Source of the DNA: Clostridia bacterium
Lineage (GTDB): Bacteria > Bacillota > Clostridia > Oscillospirales > CAG-272
Reading direction: 5' to 3'
Length of the DNA stretch: 64,000 nt
Assembly (NCBI GenBank): GCA_017403155.1
Contig: JAFQOP010000007.1
Span: forward strand, 1-64,000
In this document: piece by piece, positions 1 to 7,109 of the stretch
How positions within the stretch are numbered: position 1 is the first letter of the stretch
How the letters are laid out: every line of letters starts with the position of its first letter
Made by a program: the position numbers and the translations under genes
The notes under the pieces: model-generated
Database searches by the model: none
What the model saw: the letters and a program-made list of their open reading frames with translations, nothing else
Told to the model about the DNA's origin: nothing

Positions 1-2
1 AT

Positions 3-548
3 GCCGAGACCAACGGATACGACGATGCCGGTCCTGCCGACACCGTAGAACGAGAGTTCGGATGGCTCGAACAGAGCGGGATCACGCTCGGCAATGTTGT
101 CCTTGCGGACGATGACGATAGCGACCTTTGGAGCCGCTACCTGTACTACCTGATGGGATGGGCGATGAGACACGGGTACGATGACGAACCCGAAAGCCCT
201 CTCTCGTGGGAGCAATATAAGAAAAGGGAAGAATGTGGACCGGTTGCCCTTGTCGGACCGAGATTTGCAAGAACGCTTATCGAAGACCTCGGAAGTGGCA
301 CTCCAACCGACAACGGAGAGAGAACTACCAAGTACGACGTAATTATGGTCGGCAGAGGAACAAATGACGGAAGATTCGTTCAGGTGTCGCTCGTGGAGCG
401 CGATGACTATTATGACCTGCACGTTATCGACGACGTGAATATGTCGCCCTGCAAACTGATTCCGACCAAGACCAAGAGCGAAGATGAACTGTATGACCTC
501 CTGAAGAAACTGCTATCCACTCTCGAAAGAGGGGAGGGATTGGTGTAA
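3..548 (+). CDS. Unrecognised island protein, C-terminal part
   Basis: The frame is open from the first bases of the window to the TAA at 546-548, so this is the last 181 codons of a gene that begins upstream. The in-frame ATG at 153 has no Shine-Dalgarno sequence and sits inside a Tyr/Leu-rich stretch, so it is probably not the start. The visible part is acidic and shows no signal peptide, metal site or membrane span. Its stop overlaps the next ATG by one base, which suggests translational coupling. I do not recognise the family. Confidence 0.7.
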   Translation, partial: AETNGYDDAGPADTVEREFGWLEQSGITLGNVVLADDDDSDLWSRYLYYLMGWAMRHGYDDEPESPLSWEQYKKREECGPVALVGPRFARTLIEDLGSGTPTDNGERTTKYDVIMVGRGTNDGRFVQVSLVERDDYYDLHVIDDVNMSPCKLIPTKTKSEDELYDLLKKLLSTLERGEGLV

Positions 549-850
549 TGTCGAATCACGATCAGGCTATGAAGCATTGGAAGAATCACCGCAAAGATCG
601 GTTCTATCAGCAATGTAGCGGTTATGCCGGTGATGGTAAGTGTGATGCCCCGAAGACAAACGAAGAGCTCCGCACTCTCGAAAGAGAATCTTTTGCAAAA
701 GTGCTTGAAACAGCCAAGACGTTTCCGTTCCCGGCGCACGTCTTCCAGACGGGCGGTGTTTGGAGAATTACAGACAAGCCGAACCTGTTTTCCACCGAGG
801 TCAAGACCTATGATGAATTGGTCGAATTCGGCAGAAATTATGTCGTATAA
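548..850 (+). CDS. Small hypothetical island protein (100 aa)
   Basis: Starts on the ATG that shares one base with the upstream stop (TAATG), with GAGGGA about 10 bases before it. The N-terminus is basic and His/Lys-rich with two cysteines (around residues 23 and 32). The C-terminal half reads like a compact alpha/beta domain with aromatic residues. It is the last gene before a promoter module and belongs to the operon entering from the left edge. No family recognised. Confidence 0.7.
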   Translation: MSNHDQAMKHWKNHRKDRFYQQCSGYAGDGKCDAPKTNEELRTLERESFAKVLETAKTFPFPAHVFQTGGVWRITDKPNLFSTEVKTYDELVEFGRNYVV

Positions 851-854
851 ATGG

Positions 855-928
855 AAACAGATATTCTCGAAAATTTTTTCGAAAACTTTTGAAAAACCTA
901 TTGACTTAGGCGGTAGGTATTGTAAGAT
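855..928 (+). promoter_or_regulatory. Island promoter module copy 1
   Basis: -35 TTGACT (901-906), 16-bp spacer, -10 TAAGAT (923-928). It is preceded by A/T-rich direct repeats containing CGAAAA at 868-886. The whole block is nearly identical to 15743-15816 and related to blocks at 4068 and 11785. It should drive the operon beginning at 1022. Confidence 0.8.
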
Positions 929-952
929 AAAGTAAAGTAAATCCACATCGGG

Positions 953-975
953 AGCGGTGCAGACCGCTTGTTTTT
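953..975 (+). terminator. Short leader hairpin with T-run
   Basis: AGCGGT (953-958), loop gcag, ACCGCT (963-968), then TTGTTTTT. It lies between the promoter at 901 and the gene at 1022, so it may act as an attenuator rather than an end-of-operon terminator. A similar short hairpin precedes the gene at 17061. Confidence 0.45.
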
Positions 976-1021
976 AACAGCAACAATTACCGATTGGATA
1001 TGCGGAAAGGAGATAGCGGAA

Positions 1022-1564
1022 ATGTTATCTGATTTGATTATGGAATTGCTCGAATGCGAGCACGATCCCGCCGAGCGCGAAAAGGTTTATCGCAAGATTG
1101 AAAAGGCGGGAGTTGACAGAAGAACCGCAGACCTTATGGCTGGCGAGTACAGAAAAGAGTGGGTGGAAGATCAGGAGAAGGCGAAAGAGGAGCTCGAAGA
1201 GAAAGAACGCCAAGAACAGCTCGTGAAGGCACTCATCGAGAAAGCGGAAGAGCTTGGATGGGTAGTTCATAGAGATGAAGAAGGAATCGAGTTCGAGCAG
1301 GCAAGTCCTGCGGGTGAAGACTTTTGCTTCTACGTTCGCTTCCCCAATATCGTTAGAGAGGTCCGCGAATACTACGAGGGATTCGACCCCGAAGAGCACG
1401 TTCAGATGTGGGTGGAAGCGAAGAGCAACTCGAACAACCCGAACCGAGATGCCATCCCCTCCATCAGAACGCTTGTAAAAGATGCCGATGAAATCGAAGA
1501 AATGCTGAAAACCCTCTCGGATGCTCTTGAAGATGTAGATCAGGAGGTAAGATCGGAATGGTAA
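1022..1564 (+). CDS. Hypothetical charged island protein (180 aa)
   Basis: Start chosen at ATG 1022 because GGAAAGGAGA lies at proper distance. A longer frame from 968 would run through the leader hairpin. Residues about 45-85 are a highly charged Glu/Lys helix likely to form a coiled coil. The C-terminal half has the pattern FDPEEHVQMWVEAK followed by a leucine-rich acidic helix, reminiscent of unnamed proteins common in clostridial phages and conjugative elements. It is first in the operon from promoter copy 1 and overlaps the next gene by 7 bases. Function unknown. Confidence 0.75.
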   Translation: MLSDLIMELLECEHDPAEREKVYRKIEKAGVDRRTADLMAGEYRKEWVEDQEKAKEELEEKERQEQLVKALIEKAEELGWVVHRDEEGIEFEQASPAGEDFCFYVRFPNIVREVREYYEGFDPEEHVQMWVEAKSNSNNPNRDAIPSIRTLVKDADEIEEMLKTLSDALEDVDQEVRSEW

Positions 1565-1872
1565 GACTTGCTACCGTTTGCCCCGACTGCGATAAGTTCG
1601 TAGGCAAGAAGATTCAAATTGACAGTCAGGACGAACCGATATGGGTCTGCCCCGAATGCGGAACGGTTCATCAGGACAGATCGTGGTACAAGGAAGTCAA
1701 AGACAAAGCTACATACGAAAGAATCGGAAGCATCAAGAGAGTTGCTGCAATGTATCTATTCGACACCGGAATTGAAGTGATAGGAATAGTCACCGACGGC
1801 GTTGATAAATGGGAAGAGGAGTTTCCCGATAGAACGGAGTGCCTGACTTGGCTTGCAAGTCACACGGTATAG
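1558..1872 (+). CDS. Zinc-ribbon island protein (104 aa)
   Basis: Two CxxC knuckles (C8/C11 and C31/C34) form a classic zinc ribbon at the N-terminus, followed by about 60 residues of mixed structure ending in an acidic tail. Such a fold usually binds nucleic acid or a protein partner, but nothing here says which. ATG 1558 overlaps the upstream gene by 7 bases and follows AGGAGG, so the two are coupled. One of at least six zinc-ribbon or Cys-cluster proteins in this island. Confidence 0.75.
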   Translation: MVRLATVCPDCDKFVGKKIQIDSQDEPIWVCPECGTVHQDRSWYKEVKDKATYERIGSIKRVAAMYLFDTGIEVIGIVTDGVDKWEEEFPDRTECLTWLASHTV

Positions 1873-1882
1873 GAGGTAGAAG

Positions 1883-2143
1883 ATGTCAGAAAAAGTTGTA
1901 GATCTCGAAGCCATCCTGAAAAAGCATTTTGGCTGTAAGAGCCCGTTCCTGAAAAATCCGGTAGTGGTAGATCAGGGGATAGAATGGAAGCATTACCGTT
2001 ACATAAGCAGAAATGGCGACAAGGCATACGCAAAGCTCGTTGAACTCATCTACGACCTCGAAAAGCTCCTGCCCGACCTCATCGACTCGAATGAGATCGT
2101 GGAGCAGCTCGACCAGATAGTAGATGGCGACAGCCCGTACTGA
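1883..2143 (+). CDS. Small hypothetical island protein (86 aa)
   Basis: Preceded by AGGAGG and starts 10 bases after the previous stop. Acidic protein with a leucine-rich C-terminal helix (LIYDLEKLLPDLIDSNEIVEQL). No conserved catalytic motif, membrane segment or metal site is visible. Position in a tight operon and a good ribosome site support it as a real gene. Function unknown. Confidence 0.7.
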   Translation: MSEKVVDLEAILKKHFGCKSPFLKNPVVVDQGIEWKHYRYISRNGDKAYAKLVELIYDLEKLLPDLIDSNEIVEQLDQIVDGDSPY

Positions 2144-2157
2144 TAGGAGGAATAGAT

Positions 2158-3117
2158 ATGACAGACTTGATTAAGCAAATTGTCAGAGAGACCATCGAAA
2201 ATAAGATGTGCGCTTGGCAGAAGAAGCCCGACGGTTACTACCACGAGGAGATTTACGCAGACTACCGAGACGAGAAGGAGGATTCCACTCTGAAAGAGAT
2301 TATGAAATCCGAAGATCCTGAGCAAACCTTTTACGAAAAGATGTTTGAATGGTATCAGGATGCGGAATGGGAAATCGAGCACAACCTGCTCAAAGCAGTT
2401 GTTGCAAGCATCGAAACAGCAGCTCCGACCGAGACATACGATGAGGATGAAATCAAGGATGAAATCCGCGAGCTCGTTTCCATTGATTATCCGTATGAAC
2501 ATTTTCTGAAGCAAGAGTTCTGCGTGAACATCTTCGTAGATACCGGAGACGGCAATTACGATTACGTTCTCAACTGCGTATATCCGCACTACAACGGAAG
2601 ATGTGGAGAAACCATAGACGATAAGGCAAGTATCCTCTGGCTTGCTCGCCAGCAGGGTTACACCAAGACCGATTTGAACAAGGCTCTTCGCAAGGGAGAC
2701 ATCAAAGATCCGCACGGCTTCCTCGAATCAATGCGACAGGAGGTTATCAACCACGGTTCGCATATGGCAATCCTGACGTTCCTTGCTCGAATGACATTGG
2801 AGGAGATCTTCGAGCTGAACGAGTTGCTGAAACTGCAAGACAGAAACGGACACTTTTACGATGCGGAGAATCGTCCGTACTGCGGATATATCCTCATCGA
2901 CAAGAAAGCCGAGTGCGGTTTGTACGATCCTTGGGGCGGAGGCGGTAGCATCCTTGAACTCCAGCTTGAAAAGGATGTTCGACTTCCGATTCGCTTTATA
3001 CGCTCGGCAACCGTAGATGGAGGCGACGGATGCTCCATCAGAAATGTTTACGGCACGGACTCCTCGATTTATCGAGAGGACGTTGTAAAGAAGATTCACG
3101 CACCCAAGAAAGTTTAA
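2158..3117 (+). CDS. Conserved-type island protein (319 aa)
   Basis: Begins at ATG 2158 after AGGAGGAAT. Among the largest proteins of the island. The N-terminal third is helical and acidic. The middle carries a helical DNA-binding-like stretch (RQQGYTKTDLNKALRKGD). The C-terminal part has a Gly-rich segment (DPWGGGGSILELQLEKD) followed by a beta-rich end. I have seen this Gly-rich plus ELxLEKD arrangement in unnamed proteins of clostridial mobile elements, but no activity is established. It sits in the middle of the operon from promoter copy 1. Confidence 0.7.
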   Translation: MTDLIKQIVRETIENKMCAWQKKPDGYYHEEIYADYRDEKEDSTLKEIMKSEDPEQTFYEKMFEWYQDAEWEIEHNLLKAVVASIETAAPTETYDEDEIKDEIRELVSIDYPYEHFLKQEFCVNIFVDTGDGNYDYVLNCVYPHYNGRCGETIDDKASILWLARQQGYTKTDLNKALRKGDIKDPHGFLESMRQEVINHGSHMAILTFLARMTLEEIFELNELLKLQDRNGHFYDAENRPYCGYILIDKKAECGLYDPWGGGGSILELQLEKDVRLPIRFIRSATVDGGDGCSIRNVYGTDSSIYREDVVKKIHAPKKV

Positions 3118-3130
3118 GGAGGAAGAAAAA

Positions 3131-3472
3131 ATGGATGTAACAATGACTGTTTTTGACAGCGTTATCGCAAGCGTAAAAAAGGAGTTCGAAGGATTCGAAC
3201 ACGATATGATGAGAAAAGGCGTGAAAGAGGTGTTCGACGAGCACTGGAAGATCTCGTTCTACTGCGAAATGCACGGCTACATCTGTGACCGACTGACCGA
3301 AGATTTCGAAGAAGAGGATGTAGAAATCCTCGTAGGTATGCCGGACATCTTGTATCAGGCATACGAGACCTATCTCGGAGCGGATGGCTTCTCGTTCAAC
3401 TCGTACGACGATGACCGCGAAACTCTCGAAGGCTTGATCGAGGAGTTGAAGGAGGCGTACGGCAATGAGTAA
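3131..3472 (+). CDS. Hypothetical acidic island protein (113 aa)
   Basis: TAAGGAGGAAG precedes ATG 3131. Strongly acidic and helical, with many Phe/Tyr/Asp residues and no cysteine motif beyond two isolated cysteines. Acidic single-domain proteins are frequent in phage accessory regions and often act by binding host proteins or mimicking DNA charge. That is only a possibility here. Overlaps the following gene by 8 bases. Confidence 0.7.
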   Translation: MDVTMTVFDSVIASVKKEFEGFEHDMMRKGVKEVFDEHWKISFYCEMHGYICDRLTEDFEEEDVEILVGMPDILYQAYETYLGADGFSFNSYDDDRETLEGLIEELKEAYGNE

Positions 3473-4001
3473 ATCCAAGAGATCGAACTTGCATTCCAAT
3501 GGCGACGCCGAGTTCGTTGAAGGAAGGGATTTTACTTACAAACCAGTTCCTGACAGGTATGCAATATACAGACCTATACGTCCGAGCAAAGTATGCCCGA
3601 ATTGCAAGGGGGAAAAGTATCTGCTTGCCTATGTATGTGCAAAATGTTTAAGAAAAATCGAGGAGAACAAAGAGATGAAAGAATCAGTAATCACCGCCAC
3701 CGCGCAGGAGCTCGCAGAGCACCTGTTCAAGAACAGGGACACGCTTCCCGAAGTCGAATTCTCGGCAGACTCGGATGATCTGACCTTCGAAAAGGATGGA
3801 GTATCCGTCAGCGCGAAAGGATGGAACTTCGCCATTGCGGTCCTGAATTTCGCAGACACCTATATGGTGATCGGCAACTACTTCGGCGGAGGAAGCCCGT
3901 TTTGCTACGATCTCGCCGATGACAAGGATCCGTCGGGTCTTGCAGACGCGATTTCCGCTTGGTTCTCTGTGGTGGATTGCAACGAGACCGTGTACCTTTG
4001 A
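3465..4001 (+). CDS. Zinc-ribbon plus C-terminal domain protein (178 aa)
   Basis: A basic N-terminus leads into a CPNC/CAKC zinc ribbon (C44, C47, C58, C61), then a linker helix and an alpha/beta C-terminal domain of about 110 residues. Residues 67-178 could be a separate domain, because an in-frame ATG at 3675 follows AGGAGA, so a shorter product is possible. Last gene of the operon; a terminator-like hairpin follows within 10 bases. Function unknown. Confidence 0.7.
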   Translation: MSKSKRSNLHSNGDAEFVEGRDFTYKPVPDRYAIYRPIRPSKVCPNCKGEKYLLAYVCAKCLRKIEENKEMKESVITATAQELAEHLFKNRDTLPEVEFSADSDDLTFEKDGVSVSAKGWNFAIAVLNFADTYMVIGNYFGGGSPFCYDLADDKDPSGLADAISAWFSVVDCNETVYL

Positions 4002-4006
4002 TAGAA

Positions 4007-4048
4007 AAGGCGTTCCGTTACCGATTGGCAACGAAACGCCTTTGCTTT
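4007..4048 (+). terminator. Terminator enclosing the TTACCGATTGG motif
   Basis: Stem AAGGCGTT (4007-4014) pairs with AACGCCTT (4035-4042), with an inner CGTT/AACG pairing, followed by TTTGCTTTTG. The loop contains TTACCGATTGG, an 11-mer also found at 987 and 17026. Confidence 0.6.
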
Positions 4049-4067
4049 TGCCTGAACGACAACGAAA

Positions 4068-4138
4068 ATAATTATTTTGAAAAATATTCGAAAAATATCC
4101 GTAAAACCATTGACTTTTGCTCGGTTTTATTGTAAGAT
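4068..4138 (+). promoter_or_regulatory. Island promoter module copy 2
   Basis: -35 TTGACT (4110-4115), 17-bp spacer, -10 TAAGAT (4133-4138), preceded by TTTTGAAAAATATTCGAAAA-type repeats. Same architecture as the module at 855. Confidence 0.8.
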
Positions 4139-4143
4139 AAGTA

Positions 4144-4161
4144 TGTAGGATAAATCCTACA
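4144..4161 (+). promoter_or_regulatory. Palindromic operator at the transcription start
   Basis: TGTAGGAT, two A, ATCCTACA: a perfect inverted repeat with 8-bp arms beginning 6 bases after the -10 box of promoter copy 2. Its position over the expected start site fits a repressor operator. None of the other three promoter copies carries it. Confidence 0.55.
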
Positions 4162-4205
4162 AAATCACAAGCACTCGGAGGTTAAATGTAGGAGGTGTAT
4201 AAGGA

Positions 4206-4382
4206 GTGAAGCCGAAGATGTCTGTGAAAGAAATAGCGAGGCTGACCGAATGGCTGGGAGCCAAGGGTCATACCCCGCAAGAAATGATTGAATGTATTCG
4301 TTACATAGCTAACCCGAAGTTGTCAGTCAAGGGCGAAAAGAAAAAGTCAGGTCCCGACGTACCACCGAAAGAACCTGACTAA
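4206..4382 (+). CDS. Small island protein (58 aa)
   Basis: GTG start at 4206, nine bases after AGGAGGTG. An ATG at 4218 is the alternative (54 aa). The N-terminal 40 residues form a helical domain (IARLTEWLGAKGHTPQEMI), followed by a Lys/Pro-rich tail. The pattern resembles small unnamed proteins of clostridial mobile elements. It is the first gene after promoter copy 2 and its operator, so its product could be the regulator acting there, though no HTH is evident. Confidence 0.6.
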   Translation: MKPKMSVKEIARLTEWLGAKGHTPQEMIECIRYIANPKLSVKGEKKKSGPDVPPKEPD

Positions 4383-4398
4383 CCCTCCCAAAATCTAA

Positions 4399-4443
4399 GA
4401 GAGGTGAGCGGACTCCGATAAATCCTGCACCGCTCGCCTCTTG
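4399..4443 (+). terminator. Strong hairpin without a clear T-run
   Basis: A 12-bp stem (AGAGGTGAGCGG pairing with CCGCTCGCCTCT, one G-T wobble) with an 18-nt loop, followed by TGATTATAAC. The weak tail makes it a leaky terminator or an RNA-stability/processing hairpin between 4206 and 4484. Confidence 0.45.
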
Positions 4444-4483
4444 ATTATAACACAAACGCAGGAGAAAGTCAAGAGGTGAAAGA

Positions 4484-4735
4484 ATGGAAGCAAAGGTTAT
4501 CGACAAACAGATCGAATCCCTTGAAAAGAAAGAATTCGAACTTTCGGAAAGGCTCGAAGCGAAAGTGAGAGAGTTTAGAGAGTGTGCCGCGAAGTACACC
4601 ATCTACGACATCTGTACGTTCCTTCCGGGGAGCCTTGAAAGAATCAACGAAACAAAGCGCGAGCTCGACGCGGTTCGGGAACAGATTCGTATGCTTGTAT
4701 GGATGAAAAAGGAGGTCGAAGAAAGCAATGGCTGA
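4484..4735 (+). CDS. Coiled-coil island protein (83 aa)
   Basis: AGAGGTGAAAGA precedes ATG 4484. Almost the whole protein is charged heptad-like sequence (two Leu/Glu/Lys-rich helices around residues 5-35 and 52-80), so an antiparallel coiled-coil hairpin is likely. Overlaps the next gene by 8 bases. No function can be inferred. Confidence 0.7.
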   Translation: MEAKVIDKQIESLEKKEFELSERLEAKVREFRECAAKYTIYDICTFLPGSLERINETKRELDAVREQIRMLVWMKKEVEESNG

Positions 4736-5108
4736 AAGATATGTTCTTCAGATGGAAGGAAGAACCCAGTACGATTTCATCGACAAGGGCGAGTTTGATA
4801 CATACGAAAAGTGTTATGATGCGGCTGACCGAATTGCCGCCGGTCCTGATTACAAGGACGAAGATTTCAGAATCGTGGAGCCAGACACCGGATTCAAACA
4901 GAGATTGTCGGCTCATCTGTTCCAACAGGAAGAATGCCCTGAATGCAGAAAGACCGTCAGCCATCACAGGATGTGCCGAACCTATGACTGCCACGGGATC
5001 CCGTTTAGATTTGTCTGCCACTCCTGCTATGAAAAGATTATGGATGGCAAAGGCTACGACGGCGAGTATTACACGGAAGCCGATGAGCGCATCGACTCCG
5101 ATTACTGA
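4728..5108 (+). CDS. Cys-rich zinc-binding island protein (126 aa)
   Basis: Residues 70-100 hold CPEC (C70/C73), C83, C88 and CHSC (C97/C100), enough for one or two zinc sites. The acidic C-terminal tail (GYDGEYYTEADERIDSDY) is characteristic of unnamed zinc-finger proteins that I associate with clostridial conjugative elements. Overlaps the previous gene by 8 bases and is followed by AGGAGG for the next one, so it is part of a coupled operon. Confidence 0.75.
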   Translation: MAERYVLQMEGRTQYDFIDKGEFDTYEKCYDAADRIAAGPDYKDEDFRIVEPDTGFKQRLSAHLFQQEECPECRKTVSHHRMCRTYDCHGIPFRFVCHSCYEKIMDGKGYDGEYYTEADERIDSDY

Positions 5109-5120
5109 TAGGAGGTAGAG

Positions 5121-5657
5121 ATGCCGAAACAGACAGTTTATGATTGGAAGTCAACCGAGGAATACATCGAAAGCATCGTCAGCAAGTACGGTCACGAGGC
5201 GATACAGCTCAGCGAGGGCAGTCTCGGTATCGGCGACTGGGTTCTTATTTCCCCTGATGATAAGCATTACAACATCGTCATCCGAGAGGTGTTCGTTTCG
5301 AGTGTATGTTCGGGTCAGACCATCAGAAAATGCAAGACTCTTTCGAACAAGATCCTGAAGGAAATCGAAGAGTATCGCAGAAGGATGGAAGATGATGAGC
5401 CAAAAGACGACGAAACGGTAGCTCTCGACACGTTTCCTAAAGATGATCGGAATTACAGCAGGCATTTCGTAGTTCCGAAGAGCTGGCTGATTGATATTCT
5501 CGAAAGACTTGACGGATTCAACGAACGTAAAGGCGTGGATCTCGACCGGTTCTTGCAGAACTACATTTGGGACGAAACGTGGTTCATCTACTTGCAAGCC
5601 AAGAAGGATGAAGTTATTATTTCCGAAGAGGAGGGATCGGATGAAAGCACTGGGTAA
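5121..5657 (+). CDS. Hypothetical island protein (178 aa)
   Basis: TAGGAGGTAGAG precedes ATG 5121. Helical N-terminus, then a beta-rich part (GDWVLISPDDKHYNIVIREVF), then an acidic linker and a helical C-terminal half. No known motif. Overlaps the next gene by 17 bases. Confidence 0.7.
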   Translation: MPKQTVYDWKSTEEYIESIVSKYGHEAIQLSEGSLGIGDWVLISPDDKHYNIVIREVFVSSVCSGQTIRKCKTLSNKILKEIEEYRRRMEDDEPKDDETVALDTFPKDDRNYSRHFVVPKSWLIDILERLDGFNERKGVDLDRFLQNYIWDETWFIYLQAKKDEVIISEEEGSDESTG

Positions 5658-5904
5658 ACAGGCACAGCGCGGCAGAGATCGAATCGCCGCAGCCGAAGCA
5701 CAAAAGAGACACGAGGAATACCTGAAATGGTTTGAATCTCTATCGGAAGAGGAGCAAGAAAAGCACCTCGCAGAGAAAGAAGCATCCTCAAAAAGAGCAA
5801 GGCTTGCCCTCCAAACGCTCGGTCTTATGAGCGCAATGGCAGGACCTTACGCATCAAAAGATGAACTCAAAGAAATTTCAAGAATGATGAAAGGAAGCAA
5901 ATGA
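5641..5904 (+). CDS. Small helical island protein (87 aa)
   Basis: Start placed at ATG 5641 because GAGGAGGGA precedes it at good spacing. A longer open frame upstream merely shadows the previous gene. Charged helix (about residues 18-45, RHEEYLKWFESLSEEEQEKHL) and a Met-rich C-terminus. Directly precedes the DGR-type target gene with one base between stop and start codon. DGR loci often carry a small helical accessory protein (Avd), but Avd proteins are longer and lie downstream of the target, so I do not assign this as Avd. Confidence 0.65.
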   Translation: MKALGKQAQRGRDRIAAAEAQKRHEEYLKWFESLSEEEQEKHLAEKEASSKRARLALQTLGLMSAMAGPYASKDELKEISRMMKGSK

Positions 5905-5905
5905 A

Positions 5906-7051
5906 ATGGCAAACCTGAAAATCAAAATCGCAGACAATGAGTTGGTCGCTGATGGCGACCACAAGGCACTCTCGGAGTACAAGGCTTCGTTCCTTGATTT
6001 CGTGGCAAAAAGAGATGCGTTCCTCGCGGGAGAAAGATTCGAACTCACGGAGGTTCCGAGAGAGGAAGTCATCGCAGAGAATCCTCAGCCCGCTCCGAAC
6101 GTGAAAGACGAGGTTGTTGTTATCTACGATAACGCGGGAATCCCCTCGATTATGAGAAGATTCTCGCTGATGAGAAATAACGAGTTGTTCGAAGGGGGAA
6201 GCACCGTAGAGCATCCTGCTTTCGTTATCGGAGGTGAGGTGTATGACGAAATCTACATCTCGGTTTACCCGAACTGCAATATCAATGGAAAGCCCTACTC
6301 GCTTCCGGGTATGAAGCCTTGGACGAACGTAACAATCGACGACGCGGCGAATGCTTGCTTCAGCAAGGGTGACGGTTGGCATCTTATGACCGCTCCTGAA
6401 TGGGGGTTGCTCGCCAACATCAGCCTGAAGAATGGAACTCTTCCTCACGGAAATACCGACTGCGGGCATTATCACGCAGACCATAGCGAAAAAGGAATCC
6501 CGATTGAGAGCGGAAGTCCCTACACCTTGACCGGAACCGGTCCTGCGACTTGGACTCACGACCACACCGTAACAGGTGTTCACGACCTCTGCGGAAACGT
6601 GTATGAGTTCGTGAGAGGTCTTCGCTTCAAAGACGGAGAAATCCAGATCGCCACAGATAATGATGCCGCGCTCCCCGAAACCGACCTTTCCAAGAACGGA
6701 TCAGGATGGTCGAGTATGGCTGAACCGATGTTTGTAGATACGAGCCACGGAGTTGTTCGTTTCACAAAGGAAAAGGTCGAAAACGACACATACGAGGGAG
6801 GCAGATGGAAAGACGTTGAATGCAGTGAATACACCGAAGGAATGAAGGAACTTGCCATCTATCCGGGCGAGCCCGAAGTGTTCTGCGGAATTGACGGAAC
6901 CGAAGGTGAATGGCTCGCCTATCGTGGCGGTTACTGGGGCATCAGCTCCAGCAACGGTGTGTTCTACTTGGGCGGCAATAATCCGCGTGCGTATACGAAC
7001 ACGGGCATCGGCTTCCGCTCCGCTTATTTCAAGCGCAAAACTGATAACTGA
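5906..7051 (+). CDS. FGE-sulfatase/C-type-lectin-fold protein, probable DGR variable target (381 aa)
   Basis: The C-terminal two thirds match the formylglycine-generating-enzyme-like (C-type lectin) fold: GWHLMTAPEWGLL near residue 154, DLCGNVYEF near 228, and a terminal RGGYWG...GIGFRSAYF (340-375). This layout is that of variable proteins of diversity-generating retroelements, whose last about 40 residues are rewritten by adenine-specific mutagenic homing and form a ligand-binding surface. In residues 343-367 the probable variable codons are nearly all NNC/NNT (TAC, GGC, ATC, AGC, TCC, TAC, GGC, TAT, GGC), as expected from AAC/AAT template codons changed at the two adenines. No signal peptide. 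N-terminal 90 residues are unrecognised and may be the attachment domain. A GNRA-looped hairpin follows the stop. Reverse transcriptase and template repeat are not in the window. Confidence 0.85.
   Translation: MANLKIKIADNELVADGDHKALSEYKASFLDFVAKRDAFLAGERFELTEVPREEVIAENPQPAPNVKDEVVVIYDNAGIPSIMRRFSLMRNNELFEGGSTVEHPAFVIGGEVYDEIYISVYPNCNINGKPYSLPGMKPWTNVTIDDAANACFSKGDGWHLMTAPEWGLLANISLKNGTLPHGNTDCGHYHADHSEKGIPIESGSPYTLTGTGPATWTHDHTVTGVHDLCGNVYEFVRGLRFKDGEIQIATDNDAALPETDLSKNGSGWSSMAEPMFVDTSHGVVRFTKEKVENDTYEGGRWKDVECSEYTEGMKELAIYPGEPEVFCGIDGTEGEWLAYRGGYWGISSSNGVFYLGGNNPRAYTNTGIGFRSAYFKRKTDN
6917..7036 (+). repeat. Putative DGR variable region (VR)
   Basis: Encodes residues 338-377 of the target protein, ending in GIGFRSAYFKR, the conserved 3' end of lectin-fold DGR variable regions. 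Boundaries are approximate because the template repeat needed to define them is absent. Codons 343, 345-349, 354, 356, 363 and 367 are the candidate mutagenised sites. Confidence 0.65.
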
Positions 7052-7089
7052 TCGCTGATAAACTGATGGGGTGGCTGAGAAGCCGCCCC
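7041..7089 (+). promoter_or_regulatory. Putative DGR homing signal: repeats plus GRNA-loop hairpin
   Basis: After the variable region come four CTGAT repeats (7041-7067), then a 9-bp GC-rich stem GGGGTGGCT (7068-7076) / AGCCGCCCC (7081-7089) with the loop GAGA. In characterised DGRs the initiation-of-mutagenic-homing site is followed by a GC-rich hairpin or cruciform with a GRNA tetraloop; GAGA fits. No T-run follows, so it is not an ordinary terminator. Confidence 0.65.
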
Positions 7090-7109
7090 TATAAAGAAAG
7101 GACACTGAT

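Noticed and set aside
5641..5904. Small gene before the DGR target as Avd accessory protein
   Set aside because: Too short and on the wrong side of the target; helix content alone is not evidence.
7068..7089. Hairpin after the lectin-fold gene as a terminator
   Set aside because: No T-run follows and the next gene starts 20 bases on with its own SD, so a DGR homing hairpin is the better fit.
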